Assembly (NCBI GenBank): GCA_901456055.1
Contig: CABDWT010000012.1
Span: forward strand, 90,367-154,366
Length of the DNA stretch: 64,000 bases
Origin: Phytobacter ursingii
GTDB lineage: Bacteria > Pseudomonadota > Gammaproteobacteria > Enterobacterales > Enterobacteriaceae
Reading direction: 5' to 3'
A model generated the notes under the pieces. It was not told where the DNA came from, ran no database searches, and saw only the letters and a list, made by a program, of their open reading frames with translations. Made by a program: the position numbers and the translations under genes. How positions within the stretch are numbered: the first letter of the stretch is position 1; the number at the start of each line of letters is the position of its first letter. Of this stretch, positions 49,937 to 58,764 are shown in pieces.

Positions 49937-50165
49937 ACTCCACAAATTCCCGTTAGTTCGCGAGCATAAATTTCTGATAGTTCATTTTCCTGGCAATACG
50001 CCGGAATATCTTTTTCCAACGAGAGGACGTTTATCAATTACGCTGCCGATGTATGCGCGTTATCTCAAAATAACCCGTAACGTGGCAGGTGGTTATGTCG
50101 ACGGCAGGTTGACATATACTGCGAACTATAATTGGTACGGCCTGATAGCATTTCGACTCTATTAA
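49937..50165 (+). pseudogene. remnant of a fimbrial adhesin/pilin gene
   Basis: A frame runs without a stop from the IS200 right end to 50165. Codons from 50034 read SITLPMYARYLKITRN and then GRLTYTANYN. This resembles the C-terminal beta-strand of the neighbouring adhesin (ITIPLFARYVQTQNKV then GKLVYTVTYQ). The part before 50034 is not recognisable, and the normal stop after NYN is lost, adding ten residues. There is no start, so it is a fragment, probably left by deletion and IS200 insertion. Confidence 0.55.
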
Positions 50166-50769
50166 ATTCTTTATTTTTTAATCGCGTCTGATTCTTAACC
50201 TTACTTGTAGCGAATAACGAGCCCTTTTATGTTATTTCGGCCCCCCACCACTCCAGCAGTTTTTGACTACAACAGACATTGCTGTCGACATAATGAATCG
50301 CTGCAGTAGAACAATGAAATCCCTTTTTCAGGTGCTGGCTACGCTTCATAGAATATTCGTTAGGCAACAGCGAAGAGTGAATCATAATATTAAACACATT
50401 TAACAATTATCGAGCGCTTTATAGATCTTTAAATTCTGACCTCATTGAAAATTATTTGTAATAATATTTGCGCCATGAATCATTCATCATGAATATAATG
50501 TTACTTGGTGTAATTTATGGTGATTATTGAATGCTGACACAGGAAAAGACACTTATCCTGCTATCAGATAGCAAAGCGCCGCTAAACGGGCAACTCAATC
50601 ATCGTACTAAGCCTTATAGTGCTTTTTTGTATTACAGATACTTCTAATAAATAGTACGGCCATGGTAGGATTCATGCCCTGGAATGAGATAAGAGTCATA
50701 TTTTCTTCAGCCAAAAACGAATGCCATAATTTTCTACTTTTATTAACAACACCGATAAGGATATCTAAG
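50166..50769. other. AT-rich accessory stretch before the adhesin gene
   Basis: About 600 bases that are clearly more AT-rich than the flanking core genes. I see two short open frames: 52 codons on the minus strand (50385-50227) and 38 codons on the plus strand (50531-50647). Neither has a strong ribosome-binding site or a recognisable product. The adhesin promoter must lie here. Confidence 0.5.
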
Positions 50770-51876
50770 TTGCGTTACTTTTCATTATTCACGTTAATGT
50801 CAGTATTGCTTATATATTATGGTGCGCCAGCGCATGCAGCTTGTGGATTTAACCAAACAGCAGAATATACTGCAAATGCGACAAGAAATTTCACCGTTCC
50901 TTTTGTGGCTAACACGACCATATCTGTACCAGCGGGTGCGGCTATCGGACAGGTTATCTATGAACAAGAAATTCAAATCAAAAATTTTGAACCCGTACAA
51001 ATCAAATGCGATAGCGCGGGTAATTTCTTTTTCAATTACAGCTATGGTGTTCTCCCGAAGCCGCCATTGTCGACGGATTCAGCCGTCTATGAAACAAACA
51101 TAGAAGGAATAGGCATAAAATTTAACGTTAATTCAACAGTGAAAATCCCCTATACCTCTACAAGCATTAGCGGTTGTACCAACAGCACTACGTGTGTCCC
51201 CACCACAACCTGGTATTATCCTGTCCAGTTTGCGCTTATCAAAACCGCCAGCACAGTTTCTCCCGGCGTTATCTCTGCCGACAGTCTTCCTTCCATTATT
51301 TTCAATTTAGGGCAAAGCAATAATATGGTGGCGCTTCACAATGTGAAGTTGACCGGAGGGATCACGATAACAGTGCCGACCTGTGATGTGTCTCCTGCCA
51401 GTGGTTCAATGAGCATTAAGATGGGGACGCATGACGTCACCGCTTTTTCCGGTATCGGGACAGGTACGCCGTGGAAGGATGCCAGTATTATGCTTGTGAA
51501 TTGTACCCGCTTTTACGGTTCGACCAGCTCCTCAGTCGCGAGTTTTAACGGCTCGAAAAACACCCCTACAGGCGTGTTAGCTAATAATGAATGGGCCGTT
51601 ACATTAACACCTTATAGCAATATCATCGATTCGACACTCGGGATAATGGATATTGACGATGACCCCATGCGGGCTACAGGGATCGGCATACAACTTTCAG
51701 CCAGCAGTAGCACAAGTGGAGTTGTCGATCTCTCCCGGGCGGCAATGGGGCCTATGCCCAATGATGGTAGCCCGAACATTACCATTCCATTGTTTGCACG
51801 CTATGTTCAGACTCAAAATAAGGTCTATGCGGGTAAAGCCAATGGAAAATTGGTTTATACCGTCACTTATCAATAA
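50770..51876 (+). CDS. orphan two-domain fimbrial adhesin
   Basis: Exported fimbrial tip-type protein. I chose the TTG at 50770 because AAGGA sits eight bases upstream and it yields a typical signal peptide ending PAHA before mature ACGFN, 368 aa in all. An ATG at 50662 in the same frame would add 36 residues. The N-terminal half (~24-235) looks like a receptor-binding domain with Cys pairs. The C-terminal half starts at about GGITITVPTCDVSP and ends GKLVYTVTYQ, the layout of a pilin domain with the beta-zipper end used in chaperone-usher pili. No chaperone, usher or major pilin gene is nearby. Binding target unknown. Confidence 0.8.
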   Translation: MRYFSLFTLMSVLLIYYGAPAHAACGFNQTAEYTANATRNFTVPFVANTTISVPAGAAIGQVIYEQEIQIKNFEPVQIKCDSAGNFFFNYSYGVLPKPPLSTDSAVYETNIEGIGIKFNVNSTVKIPYTSTSISGCTNSTTCVPTTTWYYPVQFALIKTASTVSPGVISADSLPSIIFNLGQSNNMVALHNVKLTGGITITVPTCDVSPASGSMSIKMGTHDVTAFSGIGTGTPWKDASIMLVNCTRFYGSTSSSVASFNGSKNTPTGVLANNEWAVTLTPYSNIIDSTLGIMDIDDDPMRATGIGIQLSASSSTSGVVDLSRAAMGPMPNDGSPNITIPLFARYVQTQNKVYAGKANGKLVYTVTYQ

Positions 51877-51927
51877 CGAAGGGGGCCTTCGCAGGCCCGA
51901 TCCTTAGCATTACGTATTTCCTTTATC

Positions 51928-51951
51928 GAGGCCGCTTTTGCGGCCTTTTCG
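51928..51951 (+). terminator. adhesin gene terminator
   Basis: AGGCCGC-TTTT-GCGGCCT hairpin followed by TTTC, about 55 bases after the adhesin stop. Confidence 0.8.
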
Positions 51952-52086
51952 TTATTTTATTTGATACAAGTCCCAGGTTTAATCTCTATTTTCTGAGAAT
52001 GGACAAATAAATGTGATCGCCTTCATATCTCGAAATCCAGGAGCGTTCCACCCGCTTTACTTTAAGCAAAATCGACTTATCATGAA

Positions 52087-52110
52087 CACATGTTCGAATT
52101 TAAACATGTG
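52087..52110 (+). promoter_or_regulatory. inverted repeat upstream of psuK, candidate operator
   Basis: Perfect 8-bp inverted repeat CACATGTT/AACATGTG separated by 8 bases, about 80 bases upstream of the psuK start. It is typical of a dimeric-regulator site; the regulator is unknown. Confidence 0.4.
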
Positions 52111-52190
52111 CTCTAATATTTTTAAATCATACGTCTTAATTTTTTAACGATCTCATTGATATGGTATTTTTTTTTGCCAGAGGGCGTTTC

Positions 52191-53126
52191 ATGCGTAAAA
52201 AAGATTATATTGTCACTGTCGGCTCCGCTAATATGGATGTTGCTGGGTATTCACACGGTGTATTGAATTATGCAGATTCTAACCCCGGGAAAATAAAATT
52301 CACCCCTGGCGGCGTCGGGCGCAATATTGCGCAGAATCTGGCATTGCTTGGTAAACAATCGTGGTTGTTAACAGCGGTTGGTGATGATTTCTATGGCCAA
52401 TCACTGCTGAACGAGACGCATCGCACTGGAGTTAATGTCAGTAAATGTCTCGTTGTGCCGGAGGAAAATACGTCGAGTTATTTATCTTTGCTGGATAATA
52501 CCGGTGAAATGCTGGTTGCTATCAATGATATGAATATTAGTGAATATTTATCGGCAAAATTTCTGGCAAAGCACAGTGATTTCATACGTGATGCTGCGGT
52601 GATTGTCGCTGACTGTAATATCAGCGAAGACGCACTGGGCTGGCTGCTAACCCATGCGGGCGACGTGCCTGTTTTTGTCGACCCGGTCTCTGCCTGGAAA
52701 TGCGTAAAAATTCGCGACTGGCTGGGGCAAATTCATACCCTTAAACCCAATCGCCTCGAGGCTGAAACACTCAGCGGTATTACGCTTTCCGGGCGCGACG
52801 ATGTGGTAAATGTTGCCGAATGGTTTCATACCCGCGGCCTGCGACGGTTGGTACTGAGCATGGGCGGCGACGGCGTTTATTACAGCGAGCGCGATGGCGT
52901 CAGTGGGTGGTCACCTCCGATTAAAACCCAGGTCGTTAATGTCACCGGGGCCGGCGACGCCATGATGGCGGGTCTGGCGGCCTGTTGGGTAGAAGGTTTT
53001 TCATTTATCGATTCGGTCCGTTTTGCGCAAGGGTGCTCGTCAATGGCTCTGGCGTCCGAATATACCAATAATCCTGACTTATCTTTTTCGAAAGTCACAT
53101 CGCTAGTGGAGAAACAAGATGTCTGA
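52191..53126 (+). CDS. psuK: pseudouridine kinase PsuK (YeiC)
   Basis: PfkB-family kinase that phosphorylates pseudouridine to pseudouridine 5'-phosphate. 311 aa from the ATG at 52191 (AGAGGG upstream); E. coli PsuK has 313. Family motifs include the N-terminal FTPGGVGRNIAQNLALLG and catalytic VTGAGDAMMAG. The end overlaps psuG by eight bases, so the genes are coupled. Confidence 0.96.
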   Translation: MRKKDYIVTVGSANMDVAGYSHGVLNYADSNPGKIKFTPGGVGRNIAQNLALLGKQSWLLTAVGDDFYGQSLLNETHRTGVNVSKCLVVPEENTSSYLSLLDNTGEMLVAINDMNISEYLSAKFLAKHSDFIRDAAVIVADCNISEDALGWLLTHAGDVPVFVDPVSAWKCVKIRDWLGQIHTLKPNRLEAETLSGITLSGRDDVVNVAEWFHTRGLRRLVLSMGGDGVYYSERDGVSGWSPPIKTQVVNVTGAGDAMMAGLAACWVEGFSFIDSVRFAQGCSSMALASEYTNNPDLSFSKVTSLVEKQDV

Positions 53127-54054
53127 ATTAACGATTTCCCCTGAATTACTGCATATCTCTGCGGAAGTAAAAGAAGCGCTGGAAAATAACAAATCGGTTG
53201 TAGCGCTGGAATCGACAATTATTTCTCACGGTATGCCGTTCCCGCAAAATGCGCAAACGGCAATTGAAGTCGAAGAGACTATTCGTAAACACGGTGCGGT
53301 ACCAGCGACAATCGCCATTATTAACGGTGTAATGAAAGTTGGTTTAACGAAAGACGAAATTGAATTACTAGGCCGTGAAGGACACAGCGTCGCAAAAGTC
53401 AGCCGCCGTGATTTACCGTTTGTGGTCGCCGCCGGATTAAATGGTGCCACCACAGTAGCCTCCACCATGATTATTGCCGCACTGGCTGGGATTAAAGTTT
53501 TCGCGACGGGCGGTATTGGCGGCGTTCACCGTGGCGCCGAACATACGTTTGATATTTCCGCCGATTTGCAGGAGCTGGCGCACACGAACGTTACAGTGGT
53601 TTGCGCAGGGGCGAAATCTATTCTCGACCTTGGCCTGACCACCGAATATCTGGAAACCTTCGGCGTGCCGCTAATTGGTTATCAGACAAAATCATTGCCG
53701 GCCTTTTTCTGCCGTACCAGCCCGTTTGAGGTCAGCATTCGTCTGGACAGCGCCAAAGAGATCGCCCGCGCAATGGCGGTGAAATGGCAAACCGGCCTTA
53801 ATGGTGGCCTGGTGGTGGCGAACCCCATTCCCGAGCAGTTTGCGATGGCGGAAGAGAAAATCAACGCCGCCATCGATCGGGCGGTGAAAGAGGCCGAAGA
53901 GCAGGGTGTGGTCGGTAAAGAGAGCACGCCGTTCCTGCTGGCTCGTGTTGCTGAATTAACCGGCGGCGACAGCCTGAAATCAAACATTCAGCTGGTGTTC
54001 AACAACGCCGTGCTGGCATGTGAAATCGCAAAAGAGTACCAACGTCTCGCATAA
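53119..54054 (+). CDS. psuG: pseudouridine-5'-phosphate glycosidase PsuG (YeiN)
   Basis: Cleaves the C-C glycosidic bond of pseudouridine 5'-phosphate to uracil and ribose 5-phosphate. 311 aa (312 in E. coli). Visible motifs are VALESTIISHGMPFPQNA, FATGGIGGVHRGAEHTFDISADL and ICAGAKSILD-like VCAGAKSILDLGLTTEYLE. The Lys and Asp of the active site lie in these segments. Second gene of the psu operon, ~100 bases before psuT; hairpins lie in that gap (~54063-54083 and 54108-54131). Confidence 0.96.
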   Translation: MSELTISPELLHISAEVKEALENNKSVVALESTIISHGMPFPQNAQTAIEVEETIRKHGAVPATIAIINGVMKVGLTKDEIELLGREGHSVAKVSRRDLPFVVAAGLNGATTVASTMIIAALAGIKVFATGGIGGVHRGAEHTFDISADLQELAHTNVTVVCAGAKSILDLGLTTEYLETFGVPLIGYQTKSLPAFFCRTSPFEVSIRLDSAKEIARAMAVKWQTGLNGGLVVANPIPEQFAMAEEKINAAIDRAVKEAEEQGVVGKESTPFLLARVAELTGGDSLKSNIQLVFNNAVLACEIAKEYQRLA

Positions 54055-54150
54055 CCCACGCGCGGGCAGCGAGCGGTCGCCCGCAGGGATATCAGACATA
54101 CCAAAACCTGGCGTTTACGCCGGGTTTCCTGGCATGAAGGGAAAATCATT

Positions 54151-55401
54151 ATGGATATAATGAGAAGTTTTCTGGGTATGGTGGTATTACTGGCCATCGC
54201 TTTTCTGCTGTCAGTAAATAAAAAGCGCATTAGCTTACGCACCGTGGGCGCGGCACTGCTGCTGCAAATCGCTATCGGCGGGATTATGCTTTACTTCCCG
54301 CCGGGCAAATGGCTGGTTGAGCAGGCGGCGCTGGGCGTTCATAAAGTAATGTCTTACAGCGACGCAGGCAGCGCTTTTATTTTCGGCTCGCTGGTCGGGC
54401 CGAAAATGGATGTGTTGTTTGACGGCGCCGGGTTTATTTTCGCCTTCCGCGTACTGCCTGCAATTATCTTTGTTACCGCGCTAATCAGCCTGCTCTACTA
54501 TATAGGCGTGATGGGATTGCTGATCCGCATTCTGGGGGGGATTTTCCAGAAGGCGCTGAGCATCAGCAAGATCGAATCGTTCGTCGCCGTGACCACGATT
54601 TTCCTTGGGCAGAATGAAATCCCCGCTATCGTGAAGCCGTTTATCCATAAACTTAACCGCAACGAATTATTCACTGCGATTTGCAGCGGGATGGCCTCGA
54701 TTGCCGGGTCTATGATGATCGGTTATGCCGGAATGGGAGTGCCGATTGACTACCTGCTGGCCGCGTCATTAATGGCGATCCCGGGTGGTATCCTGTTTGC
54801 CCGTATGCTGAGTCCGGCAACCGAGGCCTCTCAGGTCACGTTTGAAAATCTCTCGTTTACCGAAACACCGCCCAAAAGCATCATTGAAGCGGCGGCAAGC
54901 GGTGCGATGACCGGGCTGAAAATTGCCGCGGGTGTGGCGACGGTGGTGATGGCGTTTGTGGCGATCATTGCGCTATTAAACGGCATCATTGGCGGCGTGG
55001 GCGGCTGGTTTGGTTTCGGTCATGCCACCCTGGAAGGGATCTTCGGTTATCTGCTGGCCCCGCTGGCCTGGATTATGGGTGTGGACTGGCACGATGCGAC
55101 GCTGGCCGGCAGCCTGATTGGGCAAAAGCTGGCGATCAACGAGTTCGTGGCCTATCTCAATTTCTCGCCTTATCTGCAAACGGGCGGCGCGCTGGATGTC
55201 AAAACCATCGCCATTATCTCGTTTGCGCTGTGCGGGTTTGCCAACTTCGGTTCCATTGGCGTAGTGGTCGGGGCCTTTTCCGCGATAGCCCCCCAGCGCG
55301 CGCCGGAAATCGCTCAGCTTGGGATGCGGGCGCTGGCGGCGGCAACGCTCTCAAACCTGATGAGTGCCACCATCGCCGGGTTCTTTATCGGCCTTGCCTG
55401 A
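54151..55401 (+). CDS. psuT: NupC-family nucleoside transporter, probably pseudouridine permease PsuT
   Basis: Concentrative nucleoside transporter with ~10 helices and 416 aa, the same length as both E. coli PsuT and its close paralog NupX. Family motifs include TTIFLGQNEIPAIVKPFI and CGFANFGSIGVVVGAF. I call PsuT because it directly follows psuKG, but NupX cannot be excluded by sequence alone. E. coli has rihB, yeiL and nupX between psuT and yeiI; none of these is present here. Confidence 0.85.
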   Translation: MDIMRSFLGMVVLLAIAFLLSVNKKRISLRTVGAALLLQIAIGGIMLYFPPGKWLVEQAALGVHKVMSYSDAGSAFIFGSLVGPKMDVLFDGAGFIFAFRVLPAIIFVTALISLLYYIGVMGLLIRILGGIFQKALSISKIESFVAVTTIFLGQNEIPAIVKPFIHKLNRNELFTAICSGMASIAGSMMIGYAGMGVPIDYLLAASLMAIPGGILFARMLSPATEASQVTFENLSFTETPPKSIIEAAASGAMTGLKIAAGVATVVMAFVAIIALLNGIIGGVGGWFGFGHATLEGIFGYLLAPLAWIMGVDWHDATLAGSLIGQKLAINEFVAYLNFSPYLQTGGALDVKTIAIISFALCGFANFGSIGVVVGAFSAIAPQRAPEIAQLGMRALAAATLSNLMSATIAGFFIGLA

Positions 55402-55407
55402 ATCAAC

Positions 55408-55437
55408 CGCACGCCAGCGCAACTGGCGTGCGTTCTT
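55408..55437. terminator. terminator between psuT and yeiI
   Basis: GCACGCCAG pairs with CTGGCGTGC (55409-55417 with 55423-55431) followed by TTCTT, between the convergent genes. Confidence 0.75.
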
Positions 55438-56536
55438 ACGCCTCCGCTTTGTTTGTATTCAGCAAACTCATCGCATTTTCTGCTGACAGGGCAGGATTGT
55501 TGATACTCACGCTGGCACGGGAAATCGCCGCACAGGCCATAGCAAAGTGAGCGCTTTCCGTAAAATCGCCCCCCTCAAGGAAGCTATACAGCAGCCCCGC
55601 CATAAATCCGTCGTCCGCGCCGAAACGGTCAGTGAAGGCGTGATCCGGTGAAGCCAGCAGTAGCTGCTCGCCATCACGTTTAGAGCAGAATACGGAATCA
55701 TCGTCCAGGTACACGAAGATGCGTTGCACCCCTTGTTCATGGAGTGAATTTACCGCCGCTATTTTGTCTGCTTCGCGCCGAATCGGCTGTCCCCACAAGA
55801 TCTGCAACTCCTGTAGCGTGGGTTTCAGGGTATGAATGCGCGATAGCCAGGGGCGAATCTTGTCGGCTTTGAACTCGGAAACCGTATCGACAAAGACCGG
55901 AATATTCCCCGCCATGGTGAAGATCCACTCCAGTGCCTCTTCGGTCAGGTTGCAATCGGCGAGCACCACGCCCGCATGCATCACCAGGTCGCGCGAGGAA
56001 TTGAGCAGCTGCGGCGTCAATTGCTGCAGAATATGGGTATCGTTGATGGCCAGTACCGTCTCTTCCTGCTGATTGGCAATCGACAGATAGGTAGAGGTGT
56101 TGTGCCCATGCAGACGAATACAGCTTTGCACATTCACCCCGGCCAGACGGGTCTGTTCCAGTAACGTTTCACCGTAAAAATCATCCCCCACGGCTGAGAT
56201 CAGGTGCACATCGCGGCCCAGCAGAGCGAGATTGTGGGCGACATTACGCCCGACGCCGCCTGCAGAACACTGAATGCTGCCGGGGTTGGAGGCGGACTGC
56301 GGATAATGGATATCCGCGACGCCGCGAATATCCATATTGATGGCGCCAAACACGACACAGTAATCCTGTTCGGTCAGAATGTAGCCCTTGCCTTTAATCA
56401 GCCCTTTTCGCATCAAATCCATAATGTGGGCGGCGACGCGTGAACGGCTGATTTGTAAAATATCGCCTATCTCATTTTGCTGAATCAGTGGATTGCTGCG
56501 CAGGATTTGTAATATCTGTTTTTCCCTGTCGTTCAT
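55436..56536 (-). CDS. yeiI: HTH-PfkB fusion, putative sugar kinase YeiI
   Basis: 366-aa protein (362 in E. coli) with an N-terminal winged-HTH of MarR/Lrp type (REKQILQILRSNPLIQQNEI to ~55) and a C-terminal PfkB kinase domain (~60-365) resembling PsuK. The kinase P-loop CSAGGVGRNVAHNLALLG is intact, but the anion-hole motif is GADDGFMAG instead of GAGDAMMAG. The substrate is unknown. The start abuts the nfo stop with no spacing. Kinase-linked regulation of nucleoside genes is inference only. Confidence 0.9.
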   Translation of the reverse strand: MNDREKQILQILRSNPLIQQNEIGDILQISRSRVAAHIMDLMRKGLIKGKGYILTEQDYCVVFGAINMDIRGVADIHYPQSASNPGSIQCSAGGVGRNVAHNLALLGRDVHLISAVGDDFYGETLLEQTRLAGVNVQSCIRLHGHNTSTYLSIANQQEETVLAINDTHILQQLTPQLLNSSRDLVMHAGVVLADCNLTEEALEWIFTMAGNIPVFVDTVSEFKADKIRPWLSRIHTLKPTLQELQILWGQPIRREADKIAAVNSLHEQGVQRIFVYLDDDSVFCSKRDGEQLLLASPDHAFTDRFGADDGFMAGLLYSFLEGGDFTESAHFAMACAAISRASVSINNPALSAENAMSLLNTNKAEA

Positions 56537-57394
56537 TTATGCCGCAGCCTCTTCATTTTGTTGCGCCTTTAACCAGGCGATCTCTTCTGCCCAAATGTCC
56601 GGATTGATGGTTTCCAGAATGAGCGGAATACCGTCGAAACGATCGTCCTGCATGATCCAGCGGAAGGCGTCATGACCAATATTGCCTTCACCCAGGCTGT
56701 GATGGCGGTCAACACGGCTGCCAAATGCGCTTTTGGCATCATTGAGGTGCATACCGCGCAGGTAGTTGAACCCCACGACGCGTTCAAATTCGGTGAAAAC
56801 TTTCGCGGTACTTTCGGTAGTGCGCAGATCGTATCCGGCAGCAAACGCATGGCAGGTATCGATACACACGCCGACGCGCGATTTGTCTTCCACGCCGTCG
56901 ATGATCGCGGCGAGATGTTCAAAGCGAAAACCAAGGTTGCTACCCTGGCCCGCGGTGTTTTCGATAACCGCCGTAACGCCTTTGGTTTGTGCGAGCACGA
57001 TGTTAATGGATTCGGCAATACGCGCCAGGCACTTGTCTTCGTCGATTTGCATCAAATGGCTGCCGGGGTGGAAGTTCAGCAGCGTCAGCCCCAGTTGTTC
57101 GCAGCGTTGCATTTCATCAAGAAATGCGTCACGGGATTTTTCCAGCGCCTCTTCAACCGGATGGCCCAGGTTAATCAGGTAGCTGTCGTGGGGGAGAATT
57201 TGTCCCGGCTGATAATGGTATTTTTCGCAGGCGGCTTTGAATTCATCAATCGTCTCGCTGCTGAGCGGTGCGGCACGCCATTGACGCTGATTTTTTGTGA
57301 ACAGGGCAAACGCAGTGGCTTCGATTTCTGCTGCGCGAATGGCGGCATTGGCCAAACCGCCCGCGGCGCTGACATGCGCTCCGATGTATTTCAT
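56537..57394 (-). CDS. nfo: endonuclease IV
   Basis: Zinc-dependent apurinic/apyrimidinic endonuclease of the base-excision repair pathway; SoxRS-induced in E. coli. 285 aa, the E. coli length. It starts [14 protein letters not shown]. Metal-ligand segments include [33 protein letters not shown] and ILETINPD near the end. Followed immediately by yeiI. Confidence 0.97.
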   Translation of the reverse strand: MKYIGAHVSAAGGLANAAIRAAEIEATAFALFTKNQRQWRAAPLSSETIDEFKAACEKYHYQPGQILPHDSYLINLGHPVEEALEKSRDAFLDEMQRCEQLGLTLLNFHPGSHLMQIDEDKCLARIAESINIVLAQTKGVTAVIENTAGQGSNLGFRFEHLAAIIDGVEDKSRVGVCIDTCHAFAAGYDLRTTESTAKVFTEFERVVGFNYLRGMHLNDAKSAFGSRVDRHHSLGEGNIGHDAFRWIMQDDRFDGIPLILETINPDIWAEEIAWLKAQQNEEAAA

Positions 57395-57414
57395 GTAAAG
57401 ACTCCTGTTAAACC

Positions 57415-57536
57415 CGCAATACGCGTCATCCTCCGCGCGACATCGCTATTGGCATCACTCACCCCGTCACGTACTTCTGTACGCGCCGGGGATTCGTTCA
57501 TTTGCCGGCTGGATGCAATGCGAAGGATTTTGCGTA
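57415..57536. repeat. ERIC (IRU) repeat
   Basis: About 120 bp of the enterobacterial ERIC element upstream of nfo. The core CTCACCCCGTCACGTACTTC followed by CGCCGGGGATTCGTTCATTT matches the ERIC central inverted repeat with changes, and the flanks include the ACGCGTCATCCTCC and GGATGCAATGCGAAGGATTT ends. Such elements often sit in transcribed intergenic DNA. Confidence 0.75.
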
Positions 57537-57591
57537 ATCAAATAAACATTTTTCCAATAATAGCGGGTTAACAGAGAAGAGACGTAAGGTT

Positions 57592-58644
57592 TTATGCCAT
57601 CAAATGGTGCACCAGCAGGTTAATGGCACCGCCACCGACAATCAGCCAGACAAACAGCGCCAGCGCCATTAATAGCGGCTTCGCTCCTGCCTTTTTCAGG
57701 GCGCTGATATGGGTGGTTAACCCCAGTGCGGCCATTGCCATCGCCAGCAAAACCGTATCAATGGTAATCAGGACATCAACCACACCTTTCGGCAGAAAAT
57801 GGAACGAGTTAAACACCGCCACCAGGATAAACAGCACGGCAAACCACGGAATAGTAATTTTGCTTTTTTCGCCGCTTGCCGCAGGGGAGAGTTGTTTAAC
57901 CCGGGAGGCGAGCAGGATCAGGAACGGCGCCAGCATCATCACGCGCAACATTTTGGCGATGACGGCCGCATTCTCGGCATCCGGGCTGACAGCATGGCCC
58001 GCGGCCACAACCTGCGCCACTTCATGCATGGTTGACCCCATATAGATGCCATAAGTTTCTGGGGTGAACCAGTGAGCCAGCAGCGGATAGATTGCCGGAT
58101 AGATAAAAATGGCCAGCGTCCCGTAAATCACCACCGTGGCGACGGCAACGGCTACTTTGCTGGACTCGGCTTTGACCACCGGTTCAGTCGCCAGCACTGC
58201 CGCTGCGCCGCAAATGCTGCTGCCTGCCCCAATCAGCCAACTGGTTTTTCTGTCCAGCCCAAACACTTTTTGCCCGAGCAAACAGGCCAGCATAAAGGTG
58301 CTGGAGAGCATTAAAACGTCGATAGTGATGCCGCTGACGCCTACCTCGGCAATTTGCGAAAATGTCAGGCGCAAGCCATAAAGGATAATACCCAGACGCA
58401 ACAAATGCTGTTTTGACCATAATACGCCTGCATCACAACGAACATGCAGGCGTGGGTAAAGCGTATTACCTGCGACGATGCCGAATAAAATTGCCAGCGT
58501 TAGCGCGCTAAACCCCGCACCCGCAACCGAGGGAATATTACCCAGCCACAATGCCAGCCCGGCGATGACCGCACTGAGCAACAGACCCGGTACGAATAAC
58601 GCGATGTTGTTCTTGCGTGGAACATGATGTGTGATTTCAGTCAT
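57592..58644 (-). CDS. yeiH: putative sulfate/sulfite exporter family protein YeiH
   Basis: Membrane protein of the UPF0324/PSE (YeiH) family, 350 aa (349 in E. coli), with ~10 helices. Family stretches include GIVAGNTLYPRLHVRCDAGV, LRLGIILYGLRLTFSQIAEVG and GAGSSICGAAAVLATEPV. It lies divergent from its likely regulator YeiE. In E. coli and relatives YeiE responds to sulfite, so YeiH may move a sulfur oxyanion. Confidence 0.92.
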   Translation of the reverse strand: MTEITHHVPRKNNIALFVPGLLLSAVIAGLALWLGNIPSVAGAGFSALTLAILFGIVAGNTLYPRLHVRCDAGVLWSKQHLLRLGIILYGLRLTFSQIAEVGVSGITIDVLMLSSTFMLACLLGQKVFGLDRKTSWLIGAGSSICGAAAVLATEPVVKAESSKVAVAVATVVIYGTLAIFIYPAIYPLLAHWFTPETYGIYMGSTMHEVAQVVAAGHAVSPDAENAAVIAKMLRVMMLAPFLILLASRVKQLSPAASGEKSKITIPWFAVLFILVAVFNSFHFLPKGVVDVLITIDTVLLAMAMAALGLTTHISALKKAGAKPLLMALALFVWLIVGGGAINLLVHHLMA

Positions 58645-58700
58645 AACCTTCTCCTTTCTCGTGGGAAAAGGTTACGGTGCTCTGGCTTAAAGGTAAAATT

Positions 58701-58722
58701 GATTATATATTTATAATTAATC
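58701..58722. promoter_or_regulatory. candidate YeiE binding site
   Basis: AT-rich partial dyad GATTATATATTTATAATTAA in the 120-bp divergent region between yeiH and yeiE, a typical place and composition for a LysR-type operator. Assignment is inferred. Confidence 0.35.
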
Positions 58723-58764
58723 TTTATAAGTGGTAAGCGACCCTTGCCCCGATGGTGAAAATTT

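Noticed and set aside
56672-57571. 299-codon frame antisense to nfo
   Set aside because: Endonuclease IV on the minus strand is conserved end to end, so the plus frame is a shadow.
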